A stretch of DNA of 64,000 bases from Silene conica (Eukaryota; Streptophyta; Magnoliopsida; Caryophyllales; Caryophyllaceae). This document shows positions 1 to 11,969 of this stretch, in pieces. Position 1 is the first letter of the stretch; each line of letters starts with the position of its first letter. The notes beneath the pieces were generated by a model. The model ran no database searches. It had not been told where the DNA came from and saw only the letters and a program-made list of their open reading frames with translations. Position numbers and translations under genes: made by a program. The stretch is from assembly GCA_029255685.2 (NCBI GenBank), contig CM055313.2:53421579-53485578 (forward strand), read 5' to 3'.

Positions 1-220
1 ATCTGAAATCTTTGTTACTTTTAGTCTTTCACCCATTTATTTAATGGTTATTCTTGTTGCTTAATCATTCAACCCCCCTGGTTACCTTTTGTCTGCATTT
101 GTTTACACATTAGCTGCATCGTCTTTCCTGCGGATTCGACACCCGACTTACCTCTACTATATAGTTAAGGTATTAGGACTTTATTACTTATTTTTGGGAG
201 CATACGATTTCGGCTCACCA
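1..220 (+). repeat. 3' end of Athila-like 5' LTR
   Basis: Matches the last ~228 bases of the LTR ending at 51599 with few differences and a short length change in a C run. Ends in CACCA directly before the primer-binding site. The rest of this LTR is outside the window, so its TSD cannot be seen. Confidence 0.9.
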
Positions 221-225
221 AATTT

Positions 226-243
226 TGGCGCCGTTGCCGGGGA
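226..243 (+). other. Primer-binding site, tRNA-Asp type
   Basis: TGGCGCCGTTGCCGGGGA is complementary to the 3' end of plant tRNA-Asp. It lies a few bases after the LTR end, as in Athila-type Gypsy elements. Confidence 0.85.
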
Positions 244-302
244 AGGTAATAGTTAAATTTTGTGTTTCTTTAGTGTAGAATTTTATTTTATTGTTTTAGT
301 TT

Positions 303-492
303 ATGCCTAATACTCGTTCTTCTGACCAACCACTCGAGCCTTACGACTCAGAGATTGAACGTACCTTTTTCAGGTTAAGACAAGTCGGAGAAGGTTTGCT
401 TGTTGCTTTTGAGCACCCAGATTCTGAGAAGGATATACACTCTAATTCAGTCAGTTCGGAAATCTCTACTACTACTGAGAATATGGCTAGAG
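303..492 (+). pseudogene. gag: Athila-like gag, N-terminal piece
   Basis: First 63 codons of the capsid precursor. The ATG lies about 60 bases after the primer site in an AT-rich leader with no earlier in-frame ATG. The peptide is acidic and polar (Ser/Glu-rich), as expected for a Gypsy gag N-terminus. Element A cuts it at the TAGAG target. The frame is kept exactly into the piece that starts at 8835, so this was one continuous gene before the insertion. The open frame runs a few codons into the LTR of A and then stops. Confidence 0.8.
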
Positions 493-1767
493 TGTTAGGT
501 TTAACTAGTTACTCATAAACTAATATAGTCATACTAACAAAACCATTAATTAACTTTTAATTAACATATTTTATAAACTCGTTTATAAGATCTTATGCAT
601 GCTATTATATGCGGAAAGAGGAGAAAATGAACCCTTACACACGGTCCAAGAATGTGCTAGGATGATCCTCCGAGTACCCAAATTAGAATACCTCCTCCGG
701 ATGCACCAAGACAATCCCTCAATCAACCGAGACTTGAACGAGCTAGCACAAAATCGGTTTTTCTCCTTAAACTAATTCTAATCACTCTTATTAGAATGTT
801 GTTTTGAATACTACAAATAGTATGTAAATATTATCTTATAATATGAGTTTTAGAGGTTGAAAACTTCTTCTTACTTAGATAAAATTTCGGCCAAGAGTAG
901 TAGAAGAATAGAATGAATGATACTTATCTTATATATATCACACACATAATTAATTTAAGCTAGTTAAACTAATATTAGTGGGTATGGGTGTAGGTAGCCG
1001 GCTAGGGCATGGGGAAGGATAAAAGAGAAAACTCTTTTTGATTTATCAATGATCTAGGTGTGTTAGTCTAAGCATTAGGTTTAATGCTAGGTAATTATTG
1101 TGTCTTTAACTTTTAAAACACAATTAAACACCCTTAATCATCCCCATGTAAAACCGGTACTACTACTTAAAATGTAGTCCATTTTATCTTTGTCTTTAAA
1201 CAATTGTATAAGTGTGACATCTAAAGTGTTACACTATAATGACAATTGTTATAACTTAAAATGCATATTTATCTCATATAAATACCATTTAAATTAAATA
1301 AATCATATTTATTATTTTGACATGTAATTCGAAATTACAAATATAAAATGATCATTTATCGTCAATACGATTTACAACCTTTGTATTAATTTCAACCCAA
1401 TTCATTCTAATTACGATATCTTAAAATATCGTTTAATGTTTAACAATTGACACGTTTCAATTTTAAACATAAATCTTACATTAAGATTTAACCTCTAATT
1501 GCTCGATACACGAGTTTAAGGAATATGATCAAATCGTATCAATATACATTTGATCACTTTATCAATTAAGGGAATTGTCCTAAAGGTGTGACCTAAAGGG
1601 ATCAACTGACCACCACCGTCATACGACAGTAATGTCAAACTCTAGCTAGCCAATCATTACCGATTAATGTTGGTCAGTTGACTAATAATTCGTATCATCC
1701 CTTGCGTATTCTCGTCATGAGATTTAATTATATGATCGCACTATTGTTGAGGACACATTTCCCAACA
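493..1767 (-). repeat. Element A 3' LTR
   Basis: On + it starts TGTTAGGTTTAAC and ends CCCAACA (TG...CA). One difference noticed against the partner LTR (a C at ~1540 where the partner has A at ~8602). Contains the block with GTCACACCTTTAGGACA (minus strand) shared with the F/G LTRs. Confidence 0.95.
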
Positions 1768-1780
1768 ATCTCCCACTTGT
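1768..1780 (-). other. Element A polypurine tract
   Basis: On the minus strand, ACAAGTGGGAGAT directly precedes TGTTGGG of the LTR. This is the classic plant Copia plus-strand primer. Confidence 0.85.
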
Positions 1781-4066
1781 CCTCGACAAGTGTGCATCAC
1801 CAATTCTCTTGTCCTATTACAATCTCCCACTCAATGCAAGATGTCTCTCTCTGGTCGTTCTTGCATTTGATCATATCATGAATGGTTTCCTCGATCTGGA
1901 GAATAACTGTCTGACCGGAATTATCTACCATAGATACCTTCCGAGCGTGGCCACGCATTTCCAGTTAATATCTCCTCGAGTGGCCCTGAGATTTGAACAA
2001 CCCTGACAAGGGGTGGACAATTTCTATCGCACTACTTCCTTCAACTAGTCACAGTCAGTCATAACCCAAAACAATCCCATTTGACTCCAGTTACGAAAAG
2101 TCGTAGAGAATGGATCAAAGTTATGCCTAAACTGTACCATCTTGGGAGAGTAGTCTTTAGTCTAAGAATTGACTCACAAGAATACTATAGCAGCTCTCGC
2201 CACGACCCGGCTATAAAATTTCCAGAACTCTATAAGCGGTCACATTGCCCGACAGAGTGTCTCTTACAGTCTGCCTATGTGATCGACTAGTCATTACATA
2301 TGACTCTATGGCACTTGAACTTGCCATCAATCGCCTCACACTCTAGTCGCTTTGAGACGTCACCTCATGTAAGCGGCTAGGGGCCATACTAAGTCAATCC
2401 AGTTCACTTATGGGGTTCAATATTGTCTCATACAACCCATTTGGATTCTGACAAAGTATCTTTTATCTTGAGTTAATCATAACTCAAATGATGTTGTTAT
2501 GCAACAATAGTCAACACTATTACATTGCATTTTGATGCACAATCATCTATTTGTATTAGTGTTTTGCGAATAACCTTTATTCATGCGAATAACGTTTATT
2601 CATGATAGCAAAACTTACAACTTTTGGTCTCCTTTATTCTCATATTATCCCGTATAATATGATTCTATTTGAGTACATATCTAGAACTCTTTCTAGATTA
2701 TGAGTTTCCTTTCCGGAGGAAAGCTCCCACTGTTATCTTATAACTTGTGACGTATTGATATACTGGAGGGATTAAAATCACTCTCTACAGTCACTTATGT
2801 ACTGAAATCTATATTGTAGTTTATTAGTGATTTCATCACTCTTACAATTTTCAAACATCTTGGCTATTTGATAATGGTTTCATTCATCGTTATGAATAAT
2901 GTAACCAACCATTCTAACTTCAAGTGGGCGACCTTTTATTATCCATATAATAAACCTTCCCGTAAGCTCCATCATCTTATGATATAAAGTATTTGATCAT
3001 CTAGAATTGAAAACCTCTTATTCTTTACACCTTAAAGAATCACCCATCCTCTCTAAATGGTAGGCTTAATTCTTTTTATGAATATTGCTCCCACTGAAAA
3101 CAATATCTCTCGATATCATAAATGAACCTTTCATTTCTCGCATGTTAAACTATTACTCGAATCATTATCACTATCACTATCCCTATAGTGATCTATTTTC
3201 CATTCAATCAATCATCATCCTCTTATCATGTCTTCGTTTCCTCGAGACGAAAATGATAATTACTACATAGGAACCGTTTTCTTACCGATGATTTCATACG
3301 GGGTTTCAAGTTTCCTCTCTATGAAACAATGAACACAAAGAACCTTTCTCCGAGTGTCCTCCCGTAGTTTCTTCAAATCACTTAGGGCTCTTTGTTTCCT
3401 CTCTATGAAACAATGAACACAAAGAACCTTTCTTCGAGTGTCCTCCCGTAGTTTCTTCAAATCACTTAGGGTTCTTCTTAAGACTCCCAAGTAAGAATCT
3501 TCTCTAAGATCCTTCCTTTATTTTTATCATTGGTTTGTGAGCGAAATATTTTCTCCCACTCTATCCTTCTAACAATAACTTTTATTCTTTTAAGGATAGC
3601 TATTTCGATTAACCAATGTGTCTGAATGTTTGAAGTTTGATAGGTGTGATGAATACATTCTCATTTTCACTTAAAATGAAAATCTTATAATGAACTGATA
3701 TAGTCTCATTTTGATTGAATCTATCTCATGGGGTGTAGTTCTCCGTTTTAATCAACTCTTTGATTATCATATACTTGATCGTATCAATATTAAATCACTA
3801 TCATTCATGTTTAAACAAGGTATGCAATTTATTTGAGAAATCAAAACATTGATTAAGAACAAAAGTAGTGACTCGGGTTGAAAATCAAGTCACTATTATC
3901 CAAAATTACAACCATTGTATTAGGATTTTAATCCTTGTCTTACAAGAAAATTAAATTTTTCCATAAATAAATGCAAAATATGAAAGAAGACGATATGAAA
4001 ATTAGAGCCTAGCTTTTCAAGTCTTCGATCAATTGGATGCTACCGGAGCCATCCAAGTAAGGAACC
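1781..4066 (-). other. Element A 3' untranslated tail, no pol
   Basis: About 2.3 kb between the Gag stop and the purine tract where a full Copia element would carry pol. No RT, integrase or RNase H motif in any frame. The part near the LTR is homologous to the 3' UTR of F and G, including a shared 19-mer CTCAGGGCCACTCGAGGAG (minus strand, ~1970-1988). The part nearer gag is AT-rich and unassigned, and holds an 84-bp tandem duplication. Open frames here are short and not Gag- or Pol-like. Confidence 0.7.
3311..3478. repeat. 84-bp tandem duplication in the tail of element A
   Basis: Two copies starting TTTCCTCTCTATGAAACAAT at 3311 and 3395, differing at a few bases. B has the same duplication with an 82-bp period (13481-13644). 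C has a shorter, rearranged version near 43940-44030. The duplication therefore predates the A/B split. Confidence 0.85.
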
Positions 4067-4110
4067 TCAAGCTTCCTTCTCCTTGCCCTTATCATTATTC
4101 GGGGGTGGCC

Positions 4111-4202
4111 CTTTAAAACAATTAAAAAGGGTAAATATCAACACATTTGTATCACTATACATAAGTTGATAAACGACATGAATTATACGCGAGAATTATT
4201 AC
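4111..4202 (-). other. Putative 92-nt intron at the end of element A gag
   Basis: Minus strand: GTAATAATTC after GCCGTAG, and a T-rich stretch ending TTGTTTTAAAG before GGCCACCC. Joining the exons keeps the frame and gives 13 more residues after Gly. C keeps the same sites and frame, with mostly silent changes in the second exon. B has an A-to-G change at the acceptor that shifts the frame. BARE-1, of the same lineage, is known to make a spliced gag RNA. Not proven here. Confidence 0.45.
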
Positions 4203-5091
4203 CTACGGCGGTTGCCTTCCCATTTTTGAGATCGCTTAAGTATTTGGGGCAATTTCTCTTCCAATGACCGATCCTCGTGCAATAATGGCACTTGTCTTGC
4301 TCTTTAGAAGACGAGGTGGAAGCGCCTTTCGAAAAGGTCTTTTCTTTGGTCGCCCTGGGCTTGAACGTTTTCTTGCCCTTGCCTTTCGAGGCATTCCTCT
4401 TGAAGCTCGTCTTCCCTTTCTTTTCGATGTTCAAAACATCTTTGGTGGAACTTTCATGAAGTCCCATGTCCCTTTCAGCTTGGACCAGCATCTTATGCAA
4501 CTCGTCTAACGAGGTCTCTTGGTTTCGCATATTGAAATTCACCCGGAATTGAGCATACGCCTTAACCTTATTGAGCGAGTGAAGAACTCGGTCAATGATA
4601 AGAGAGTCGGGAACATCAACATTTTGAGCTTTTAGAGTCTCCGCGAGCTCAACTAGTTTGAGCACATGAGGGCTTATCTTTTGCCCTTCCTTGAAGGTAA
4701 TGTCAAAGAAGGCGGAAGCCGCCTCATATTGAATCACCCTAGGAGTTTGCGAAAACATTGTCGCAAGCTTGGTGTATATCTCATATGATGTGGTCAACTT
4801 AATCATACTCCTTTGGAGATCCGGCTCCATGGAGAAGATGAGCACATTTTTAAGAGCGGAGGACTCTTTCATGTAGGCTTCATAGGCCTCACGAGTTTGG
4901 ACCGATGAACGAGCGGTCGGAGCGGGAGGAGCGGCTTCGGATAGGTAACGACTCTTATCGTCACCTTGAGCGGCCAAAAGTAATTGCGCATCCCAATCCT
5001 TAAAGTTTGAACCATGCTTATCGAGTTTGCAACGATCCATAAAGGATCGAAGCCATGATACGTTAGTTAGAGGTGGAGCGTTGGTTGCCAT
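4183..5091 (-). CDS. gag: Copia Gag of gag-only element A (302 aa, intact)
   Basis: Capsid/nucleocapsid protein that would form the virus-like particle. It has a helical UBN2-type Copia gag domain at about residues 10-215 with conserved W, NF.DW, ALKNVLIFSM and FSQTPR segments. A Lys/Ser-rich basic stretch follows, then a CCHC zinc knuckle (CHYCTRIGHWKRNC, ~268-281) for RNA binding. The ATG follows a long AT-rich leader. It is homologous to the Gag parts of F and G over its length. It is the only ORF of the element. The last five codons probably belong to an intron: a donor-like AG/GTAATA lies at 4203/4202 and an acceptor TTTTAAAG ends at 4111. Splicing would add a short PPPNND..KEKEA tail ending near 4067. 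The frame is intact, so a product is possible. Confidence 0.9.
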   Translation of the reverse strand: MATNAPPLTNVSWLRSFMDRCKLDKHGSNFKDWDAQLLLAAQGDDKSRYLSEAAPPAPTARSSVQTREAYEAYMKESSALKNVLIFSMEPDLQRSMIKLTTSYEIYTKLATMFSQTPRVIQYEAASAFFDITFKEGQKISPHVLKLVELAETLKAQNVDVPDSLIIDRVLHSLNKVKAYAQFRVNFNMRNQETSLDELHKMLVQAERDMGLHESSTKDVLNIEKKGKTSFKRNASKGKGKKTFKPRATKEKTFSKGASTSSSKEQDKCHYCTRIGHWKRNCPKYLSDLKNGKATAVGNNSRV

Positions 5092-7540
5092 AGTCGATGT
5101 TGAAAATTAAACTACAATAATAGAAAGGAAAAACAACATCATTTTTAAATTCATAATTTAAACTAAAACTTTAAGTTTAGTTATATATATATACTTAATG
5201 ATCTCTTACCCAATTAAGTAAACAATCCCGAGACCCAAACCCATACTAATCCGGGCACGGTGTAGCCGATTCAACCCGTATCGGTATAATTTGGTGGATT
5301 AACTCTTTAATCGGTTCTACTCTTAGAACTCTCGGTCGATAATTTTCTTAAAATTATCTTTAGCCCGAACTTATTGCAACTACGGTTACGAATACTTTCG
5401 TTGAGATCAACCAAATTTCAAGGTGTAATCTTATTACCCCACTTACCCAACGTGACAATTTTAGTACCCCGGTGTAGCCGAGCCTACGTCCTTGTGAAGA
5501 AGGGATTCATGGGTCCGTACTTTTTGGTAAGGCTAAGTCTCAATATTAAAATGTAAGAGATCTAGTCAATTATATATCTATCTCCGTTTAAGTGAACTAA
5601 GTCGGTGAATTATCGATAAAATAAAAGACTAGGTCGACTAAGTCGAAACATGCATGATACGATGTATGACGATTTGGCTATGCATGCAAACATATAAAAA
5701 GCAAAAATAAAAGCATAAATAAACCCTAGTATGGCCTTTCCTAGAAAAGAAATAATAAAGTACAAATTCGGAAACCAACTCCTTTGGTCCCTTGAACTTC
5801 ACGCGGCACGCACTTCGAGGTAAACACCGTCTTGATCGGAACTCCTTTCCGAATGGCACCGTCTTCAAGGAACTCCGGATTTTACAAATATTACAACTTT
5901 TCTAGTCTACTTTATACATTATAAAATAGAAATAAATTACAATTGGGTGATACGAGATCACAAAATTACAACCGAATCGGTAACCCCTTACATTACGGGA
6001 AATACCGATTTAAAGACTAAGGCCATACTAAGTAAATTACATAATTCCCTAAATTACGTAAAAATAAATCATGACATTCATAATATAAAATATGCAATGC
6101 TTTATATAAATATGAATTAACATGCAAATCCTAAGCCAAATCGTCCTATTTAAAACACTTATTTAAATAGTTATCGTAAACCTCGGTTTTTATGGAATTG
6201 CGTGTTTTAACGTTTAACAACACTATGCATTAAATGAAACGGTTATCATCCTTAAGTTAATCATCCTAACTCGCATAGGATTCAAAATTTAGTCTTACTC
6301 AAACTTTGAACATGAATTAACTTAATATATTATAATATTGATCGGTATTACTCGGTTTTTCGGGAAAAAATAATATAAAATTCAAAAGAGACATTAAAAT
6401 TTCAAAAATTCAAAATTCAAATTTTGAAAAATCCAGAATGTTCTTAAAATTTTCAGAAAGTTAAAATATAAGTATTTTACACGGTTTTATTATTATTTCG
6501 AAAATAACACGTAAAACGAGCAATTTAAGTCGGAAAATTCAATAATTAACTTCATAAATGCAAATTAAATACTAATAATATTTTAATACCTTCCAAAACA
6601 TTTTAAGAACACAAGATGGACAGAAAATTAAATGGCACATTGCCCCATAGCCGAAATTTTAAAGCATGCCTTCTTTCATTTAATTTTAAATGCTACTTTT
6701 AACAAATCAAAATTAAATCAATACAAATCAAATCTGAAACTTTAGGCACCCAAGATAATTTCCAAGATGAACATATCATATATGACTAATATGGGTTACA
6801 TTTTCGGCCATTTTTAACAACATTTGCAAATTTTAACGATTTACGTCATATATCGTACGATTTTAACTTTTAAAATTATTTCACAAGCATAAAATAAGAT
6901 AAAATTCTCGAAAATTTTATACATGCTGGAAATAATATATATGACATCGTGTTAAATTTTTTATTGCCAAATTCCAACTTAAACTATTAAAGTCGAAATA
7001 ATGTCACTAATTACCCGATTTTTACATTAAAAATCTATAATATTGCAATATTTGAGATAAATTTCTGGAAAATTCGACATAAATCTTAAATATTGCATGT
7101 GACATCCTTATAAATTTTTATAGTCAAATTCATAATATAACTATTTTAACCCATTTTTATTCATCTTTTTGCATTTTAACACTTAAAATTCATATCACAC
7201 GATTTAAGGGTCTATAATTTACGAAAATTTATATTCATATTATAGAAAATACATGTGATATCATACTGAAAAATCTCGGCCAGAAGTTAATTTTAACTAT
7301 TTTTCCCAAAATTAATCATTTTTAACCATTAAAACGTATTAAAAACCGAAATTAAAATACCAATGATCAATATTCATGCAAAAATTATTCCAAATATTCT
7401 AAATCATATTAGAAAACAGTAGGTATCATGCTAAATTAATTTCGTGCATATCATATATCAAAACGAAAATTATCAAGTTTTATTTTGTTATCCTAATAAC
7501 TCCGTAAAAACGAAACGGAAAGCATGCAAACAACCCTTTT
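5092..7540 (-). other. Element A leader (5' UTR), 2.4 kb
   Basis: AT-rich and non-coding, between the primer site and Gag. It has many short GGTTAAAAT-like motifs (minus strand). Near gag it carries a block shared with the F and G leaders (5429-5548), a small hairpin (5314-5329), and the segment around 5760-5880. The 60-76-codon frames on either strand here recur in B and C only because the copies are alike. I do not call them genes. Confidence 0.7.
5314..5329 (-). other. Leader hairpin GTTCTA-loop-TAGAAC in element A
   Basis: Perfect 6-bp stem with a 4-nt loop, about 220 nt upstream of the gag ATG. The same position in F and G has TTCCA/TGGAA stems, so paired bases differ together. Equivalent sites: 15482-15497 (B), 42057-42072 (C), 34600-34615 (F), 59874-59890 (G). 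Confidence 0.6.
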
Positions 7541-7552
7541 GCTCTGATACCA
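7541..7552 (-). other. Element A primer-binding site (initiator tRNA-Met)
   Basis: Minus strand TGGTATCAGAGC, two bases from the 5' LTR. It fixes the element's orientation. Confidence 0.92.
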
Positions 7553-7554
7553 AT

Positions 7555-8829
7555 TGTTAGGTTTAACTAGTTACTCATAAACTAATATAGTCATACTAAC
7601 AAAACCATTAATTAACTTTTAATTAACATATTTTATAAACTCGTTTATAAGATCTTATGCATGCTATTATATGCGGAAAGAGGAGAAAATGAACCCTTAC
7701 ACACGGTCCAAGAATGTGCTAGGATGATCCTCCGAGTACCCAAATTAGAATACCTCCTCCGGATGCACCAAGACAATCCCTCAATCAACCGAGACTTGAA
7801 CGAGCTAGCACAAAATCGGTTTTTCTCCTTAAACTAATTCTAATCACTCTTATTAGAATGTTGTTTTGAATACTACAAATAGTATGTAAATATTATCTTA
7901 TAATATGAGTTTTAGAGGTTGAAAACTTCTTCTTACTTAGATAAAATTTCGGCCAAGAGTAGTAGAAGAATAGAATGAATGATACTTATCTTATATATAT
8001 CACACACATAATTAATTTAAGCTAGTTAAACTAATATTAGTGGGTATGGGTGTAGGTAGCCGGCTAGGGCATGGGGAAGGATAAAAGAGAAAACTCTTTT
8101 TGATTTATCAATGATCTAGGTGTGTTAGTCTAAGCATTAGGTTTAATGCTAGGTAATTATTGTGTCTTTAACTTTTAAAACACAATTAAACACCCTTAAT
8201 CATCCCCATGTAAAACCGGTACTACTACTTAAAATGTAGTCCATTTTATCTTTGTCTTTAAACAATTGTATAAGTGTGACATCTAAAGTGTTACACTATA
8301 ATGACAATTGTTATAACTTAAAATGCATATTTATCTCATATAAATACCATTTAAATTAAATAAATCATATTTATTATTTTGACATGTAATTCGAAATTAC
8401 AAATATAAAATGATCATTTATCGTCAATACGATTTACAACCTTTGTATTAATTTCAACCCAATTCATTCTAATTACGATATCTTAAAATATCGTTTAATG
8501 TTTAACAATTGACACGTTTCAATTTTAAACATAAATCTTACATTAAGATTTAACCTCTAATTGCTCGATACACGAGTTTAAGGAATATGATCAAATCGTA
8601 TAAATATACATTTGATCACTTTATCAATTAAGGGAATTGTCCTAAAGGTGTGACCTAAAGGGATCAACTGACCACCACCGTCATACGACAGTAATGTCAA
8701 ACTCTAGCTAGCCAATCATTACCGATTAATGTTGGTCAGTTGACTAATAATTCGTATCATCCCTTGCGTATTCTCGTCATGAGATTTAATTATATGATCG
8801 CACTATTGTTGAGGACACATTTCCCAACA
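7555..8829 (-). repeat. Element A 5' LTR
   Basis: 1275 bp, the same length as the partner LTR and almost identical to it. Followed by the second TSD copy TAGAG, after which the Athila gag frame resumes. Confidence 0.95.
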
Positions 8830-8834
8830 TAGAG

Positions 8835-9811
8835 AGACTCGAACCTTAAGGGAGCTTACCGCTCCAAACCATGACGTTCAACCATTGTGCATCACTTTTC
8901 CAGCATTGAATGATGGAGTCACTTTTGAACTGAAATCGGGTTTGATACATCAATTACCCAGTTTCAGTGGTATGAGTATTGAGGATCCGAACAAGCATCT
9001 TTCGGATTTTCATATTGTTTGCACCGGTATGAAGCCAGCCAATGTCACGGAAGAACAATTGAAATTGAGGGCATTTCCTTTCTCCTCGAAGGACAATGCC
9101 AGAGATTGGTTAAACTATCTACCACCGGGGAGTATCACTACTTGGGTAGGTATGAAGAAGGCATTCTTGGAGAAATACTTCCCTCCTTCTCGATCCTCTC
9201 ACCTGAAAAGAGCCATCAGTAATGTTGAACAACAAGATGGAGAAACTATGTATGCGTTTCTTGAGAAATTTAAGAAGCTTTGTGCTAGTTGTCCTTACCA
9301 TGGATACTCCGACCAGGATCTCATCATGTATTTTTGTGGAGGCCTAAATCTAGATGATCGTCGTATGATTCACTCTGCTTGTGGGGGAAATATTGCCAAC
9401 AAGAATCCAGATGAGGCTTGGGAGGTTATCACAGAGCTAGCTGAGACCTCTAGACAATTTGGGAGGAAACCATCACGAAGAGGAGTGAGTGCTATGGGTG
9501 TTAGTCCTGGATTGGAGGAAAAAGTTGATAATATTGTTTCCACTCTCCGTGATATGTTATCTGGGAGACAAATGGCTACTATTTGTGGCATATGCGCTAT
9601 TGAGGGTCATCCTAGCGAATTATGCCCTCAAATGCAAGAAGGTGGTGTTGAAGAGGTGAACGGTGTTTGGGAGAGCACTACCAATAATAGGAAATGGGAT
9701 CCTTATTCCAAGACCTACAATGAAGGATGGAAAGCTCATCCTAACTTTCGTTGGGGAAATTCCCAAGCTGGTCCATCATCTGCACCTCCTAGAGGTCAGT
9801 TTCTTCAGTGA
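8835..9811 (+). pseudogene. gag: Athila-like gag, main piece
   Basis: Continues the frame broken at 492. It encodes the Gypsy Retrotrans_gag capsid domain: LPSFSGM, then LKLRAFPFSSKDNARDWL and PPGSITTW, a KKAFLEKYFPPSR segment, then YAFLEKFKKLCASCP and a predicted helical tail. A CX2CX4HX4C-like knuckle (CGICAIEGHPSELC) lies near 9586-9627, followed by a Trp/Asn-rich stretch. It ends at an in-frame TGA (9809-9811) where a sense codon is expected, because the same frame continues in gag-pol sense. CGA to TGA by loss of a methylated C is a simple explanation (inference). Confidence 0.85.
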
Positions 9812-10689
9812 CCACAAGGGCAACAATTTACTCAACAAGTGTCATAACAAGCAGCTCAACAAGCATCACCGAGTTCATCGATGTCCACAGAGGATATGAT
9901 TCGTGCTCTTACTCTCAGTGTTACTCAAGATAGGGCAGACAACAAGCAAAACTTTAAGAATCTTGAGAATCACGTGAGTCAATTGGCTACTGCAGTCAAC
10001 CGGTTGGAAGCTAAAAAATCAGGAGCCCTACCATATCAAACGGTAGAGAATGCGAGAAAGAATGTGAGTGCAGTATCCTTGAGAAATGGAAGGCAGTTAG
10101 AGGAAATAGAGAAGCCTAAAACTAAGCCCAAAGAAGCTGTCATTCAAGAGGAAGAAGAGATAGTGATTGATGATGGAAGTTCACGATTAAAGAGAATGAA
10201 GCGGTGCCTAGTTCAACTGTCACAGACCCACCGCTCCAGATTTATGAGCCCATTCCACATTTTGCAGACACTAGTTGTAGAGTTGAAACCACTTCCAGAT
10301 CACTTGAAGTATGTGTTCCTTGGTGAGGGAGATACATTGCCTGCAATTATTTCCAGTAAGCTCACCCAGGAACAAGAAAAGAGGTAGGTGGAGGTGTTGA
10401 AGGAGCATAAACAAGTTATAGGTTGGACTATTGCCGACATCAAGGGCATAAGTCCATCGACTTGTATGCATCGAATTCTACTGGAAGACGAGGCACGACC
10501 GGTAAGGCAACAACAGCGACGGTTGAACCCTCCTATGATGGATGTCGTGAAGAAGGAGGTATTGAAACTTCTCCAAGTAGGTATGATCTATCCTATTTCT
10601 GATAGCAATTGGGTTAGCCCCACTCAGGTTGTCCCTAAGAAGAGTGGAGTCACTATTGTAGAGAATAAGGATGGGGATTTAGTGCCTAC
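9812..10689 (+). pseudogene. Athila-like gag tail and start of pol, protease missing
   Basis: Same frame as the preceding gag piece. A further stop TAA lies at about 9844, then a gag tail (MSTEDMIRALTLSV, coiled-coil-like). Around 10190-10265 the frame slips and the text jumps from gag tail directly to the RT leader (VELKPLPDHLKYVFLGEGDTLP). The aspartic protease and its flanks, roughly 250-300 residues in Athila elements, are absent. A stop TAG follows at about 10385, then the RT N-terminus (RRLNPPMMDVVKKEV, IYPISDSNWVSPTQVVPKK). Element B cuts it at CCTAC. Two of the stops fit C-to-T changes. Confidence 0.8.
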
Positions 10690-11956
10690 TGTTAGGTTTA
10701 ACTAGTTGCTCATAAACTAATTTAGTCATACTAACAAAACCTTTTAATTAACTTTTAATTAACATATTTATAAACTCGTTTATAAGATCTTATGCATGCT
10801 ACTAAATGCGGAAATAAGGAGTAAACCGTGTTCTTACACTCGGTCCAAATATTGCAAGGATGATCCTCCGAGTACCCAATATAGAATACCTCCTCCGGAT
10901 GCACCAAGACAAGCCCCTAATAAACCGAAACTTTGTATGCTAGACTAGGAATCGGTTTTCTCCTTAAACTTATTCTAATCACTCTTATTAGAATAATATT
11001 TGAATACTACTCTTAGTATGAATTTTATTATCTTATAATAAGTATTTTAGAGGTAAAATTTCTCTTCTTGTTTGTGTAGAATTTCGGCTAGAGTAACAAG
11101 AAGTAGTCATGAATGAATGACATATATCATATATATATATTAAGCATGCTTCTTTAACATAAGATAATCTAATTATCTCAAGCATGCTACATGGGGAAGG
11201 GGTTGCCGGTTTTGGGAAGCCTCAAAGGGGAACACCTTCACTTCTCAAGACTCTAGGGAAGCATCTAGGTTAGTGTTCTCAAGGTGGTCTTTTAATGATT
11301 GTGTTTTATACATTAAACCCACACAACCAACCCCACTTAACCGGCCCCTTAATCCTTAAAAAGGATTTCATTTTACAACTTTGTAAAATGTATAATTTAC
11401 ACAAAGTGTGACATCCTATATGTCATATAATATGTTTTAGTACATTTAAAACATATAAATATTTATCATATAAATATTATACACAAATAAATCATATTTA
11501 TTAATCAATAAGTAATTCGAAATTACTAATGTAAAATGATCATTTATCGTCAATACGATTTACAACCTTTGTATTAATTTTAACCCAATTCATTCTAATT
11601 TCGATATCTTAAAATATCGTTTAATGTTTAACAATTGACACGTTTCAATTTTAAACATAAATCTTACATTAAGATTTAACCTCTAATTTCTCGATATACG
11701 AGTTTAAGGAATATGATCAAATCGTATCACTATACATTTGATCACTTTGTCAATTAAGGGAATTGTCCTAAAGGTGTGACCTAAAGGGATCAACTGACCA
11801 TCATCGTCATACGACAGTAATGTCAAACTCTAGCTAGCCAATCATTACTGATTAATGTTGGTCAGTTGACTAATAATTCGTATCATCCCTTGCGCATTCT
11901 TGTTATGAGATTTAATTACGTGATCGCACTTATTGTTGAGGACACATTTCCCAACA
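10690..11956 (-). repeat. Element B 3' LTR
   Basis: TG...CA ends, 1267 bp. Differs from its partner near 11270 (GGGAAGC against GGAAAGC) and near 11630 (AATG against AAAG). The outer ~300 bp match the LTR of A well and the middle is diverged. Confidence 0.95.
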
Positions 11957-11969
11957 ATCTCCCACTTGT
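11957..11969 (-). other. Element B polypurine tract
   Basis: ACAAGTGGGAGAT on the minus strand next to the 3' LTR, identical to A. Confidence 0.85.

Larger units (their letters stand above)
493..8829 (-). mobile_element. Element A: gag-only Copia retrotransposon (TR-GAG type), complete
   Basis: Two 1275-bp LTRs that appear to differ at about one base, flanked by TSD TAGAG (488-492 and 8830-8834). Read on the minus strand: 5' LTR (7555-8829), tRNA-Met primer site, 2.4-kb leader, one Gag ORF, 2.4-kb tail, purine tract, 3' LTR (493-1767). No protease, integrase, RT or RNase H is present in any frame. Near-identical LTRs mean a very recent insertion. Same family as B and C. Mobilisation must use pol from another element (inference). 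Confidence 0.93.

Noticed and set aside
3263..3490. Minus-strand frame with a repeated 26-28-residue unit in the tail of A
   Set aside because: It is the 84-bp tandem duplication, whose length is divisible by three. B has an 82-bp period that breaks the frame.
5374..5556. 60-codon + strand frame antisense to the leader of A, repeated in B and C
   Set aside because: Present only because the leaders are near-identical copies. No start context or homology, and it is antisense to the element.
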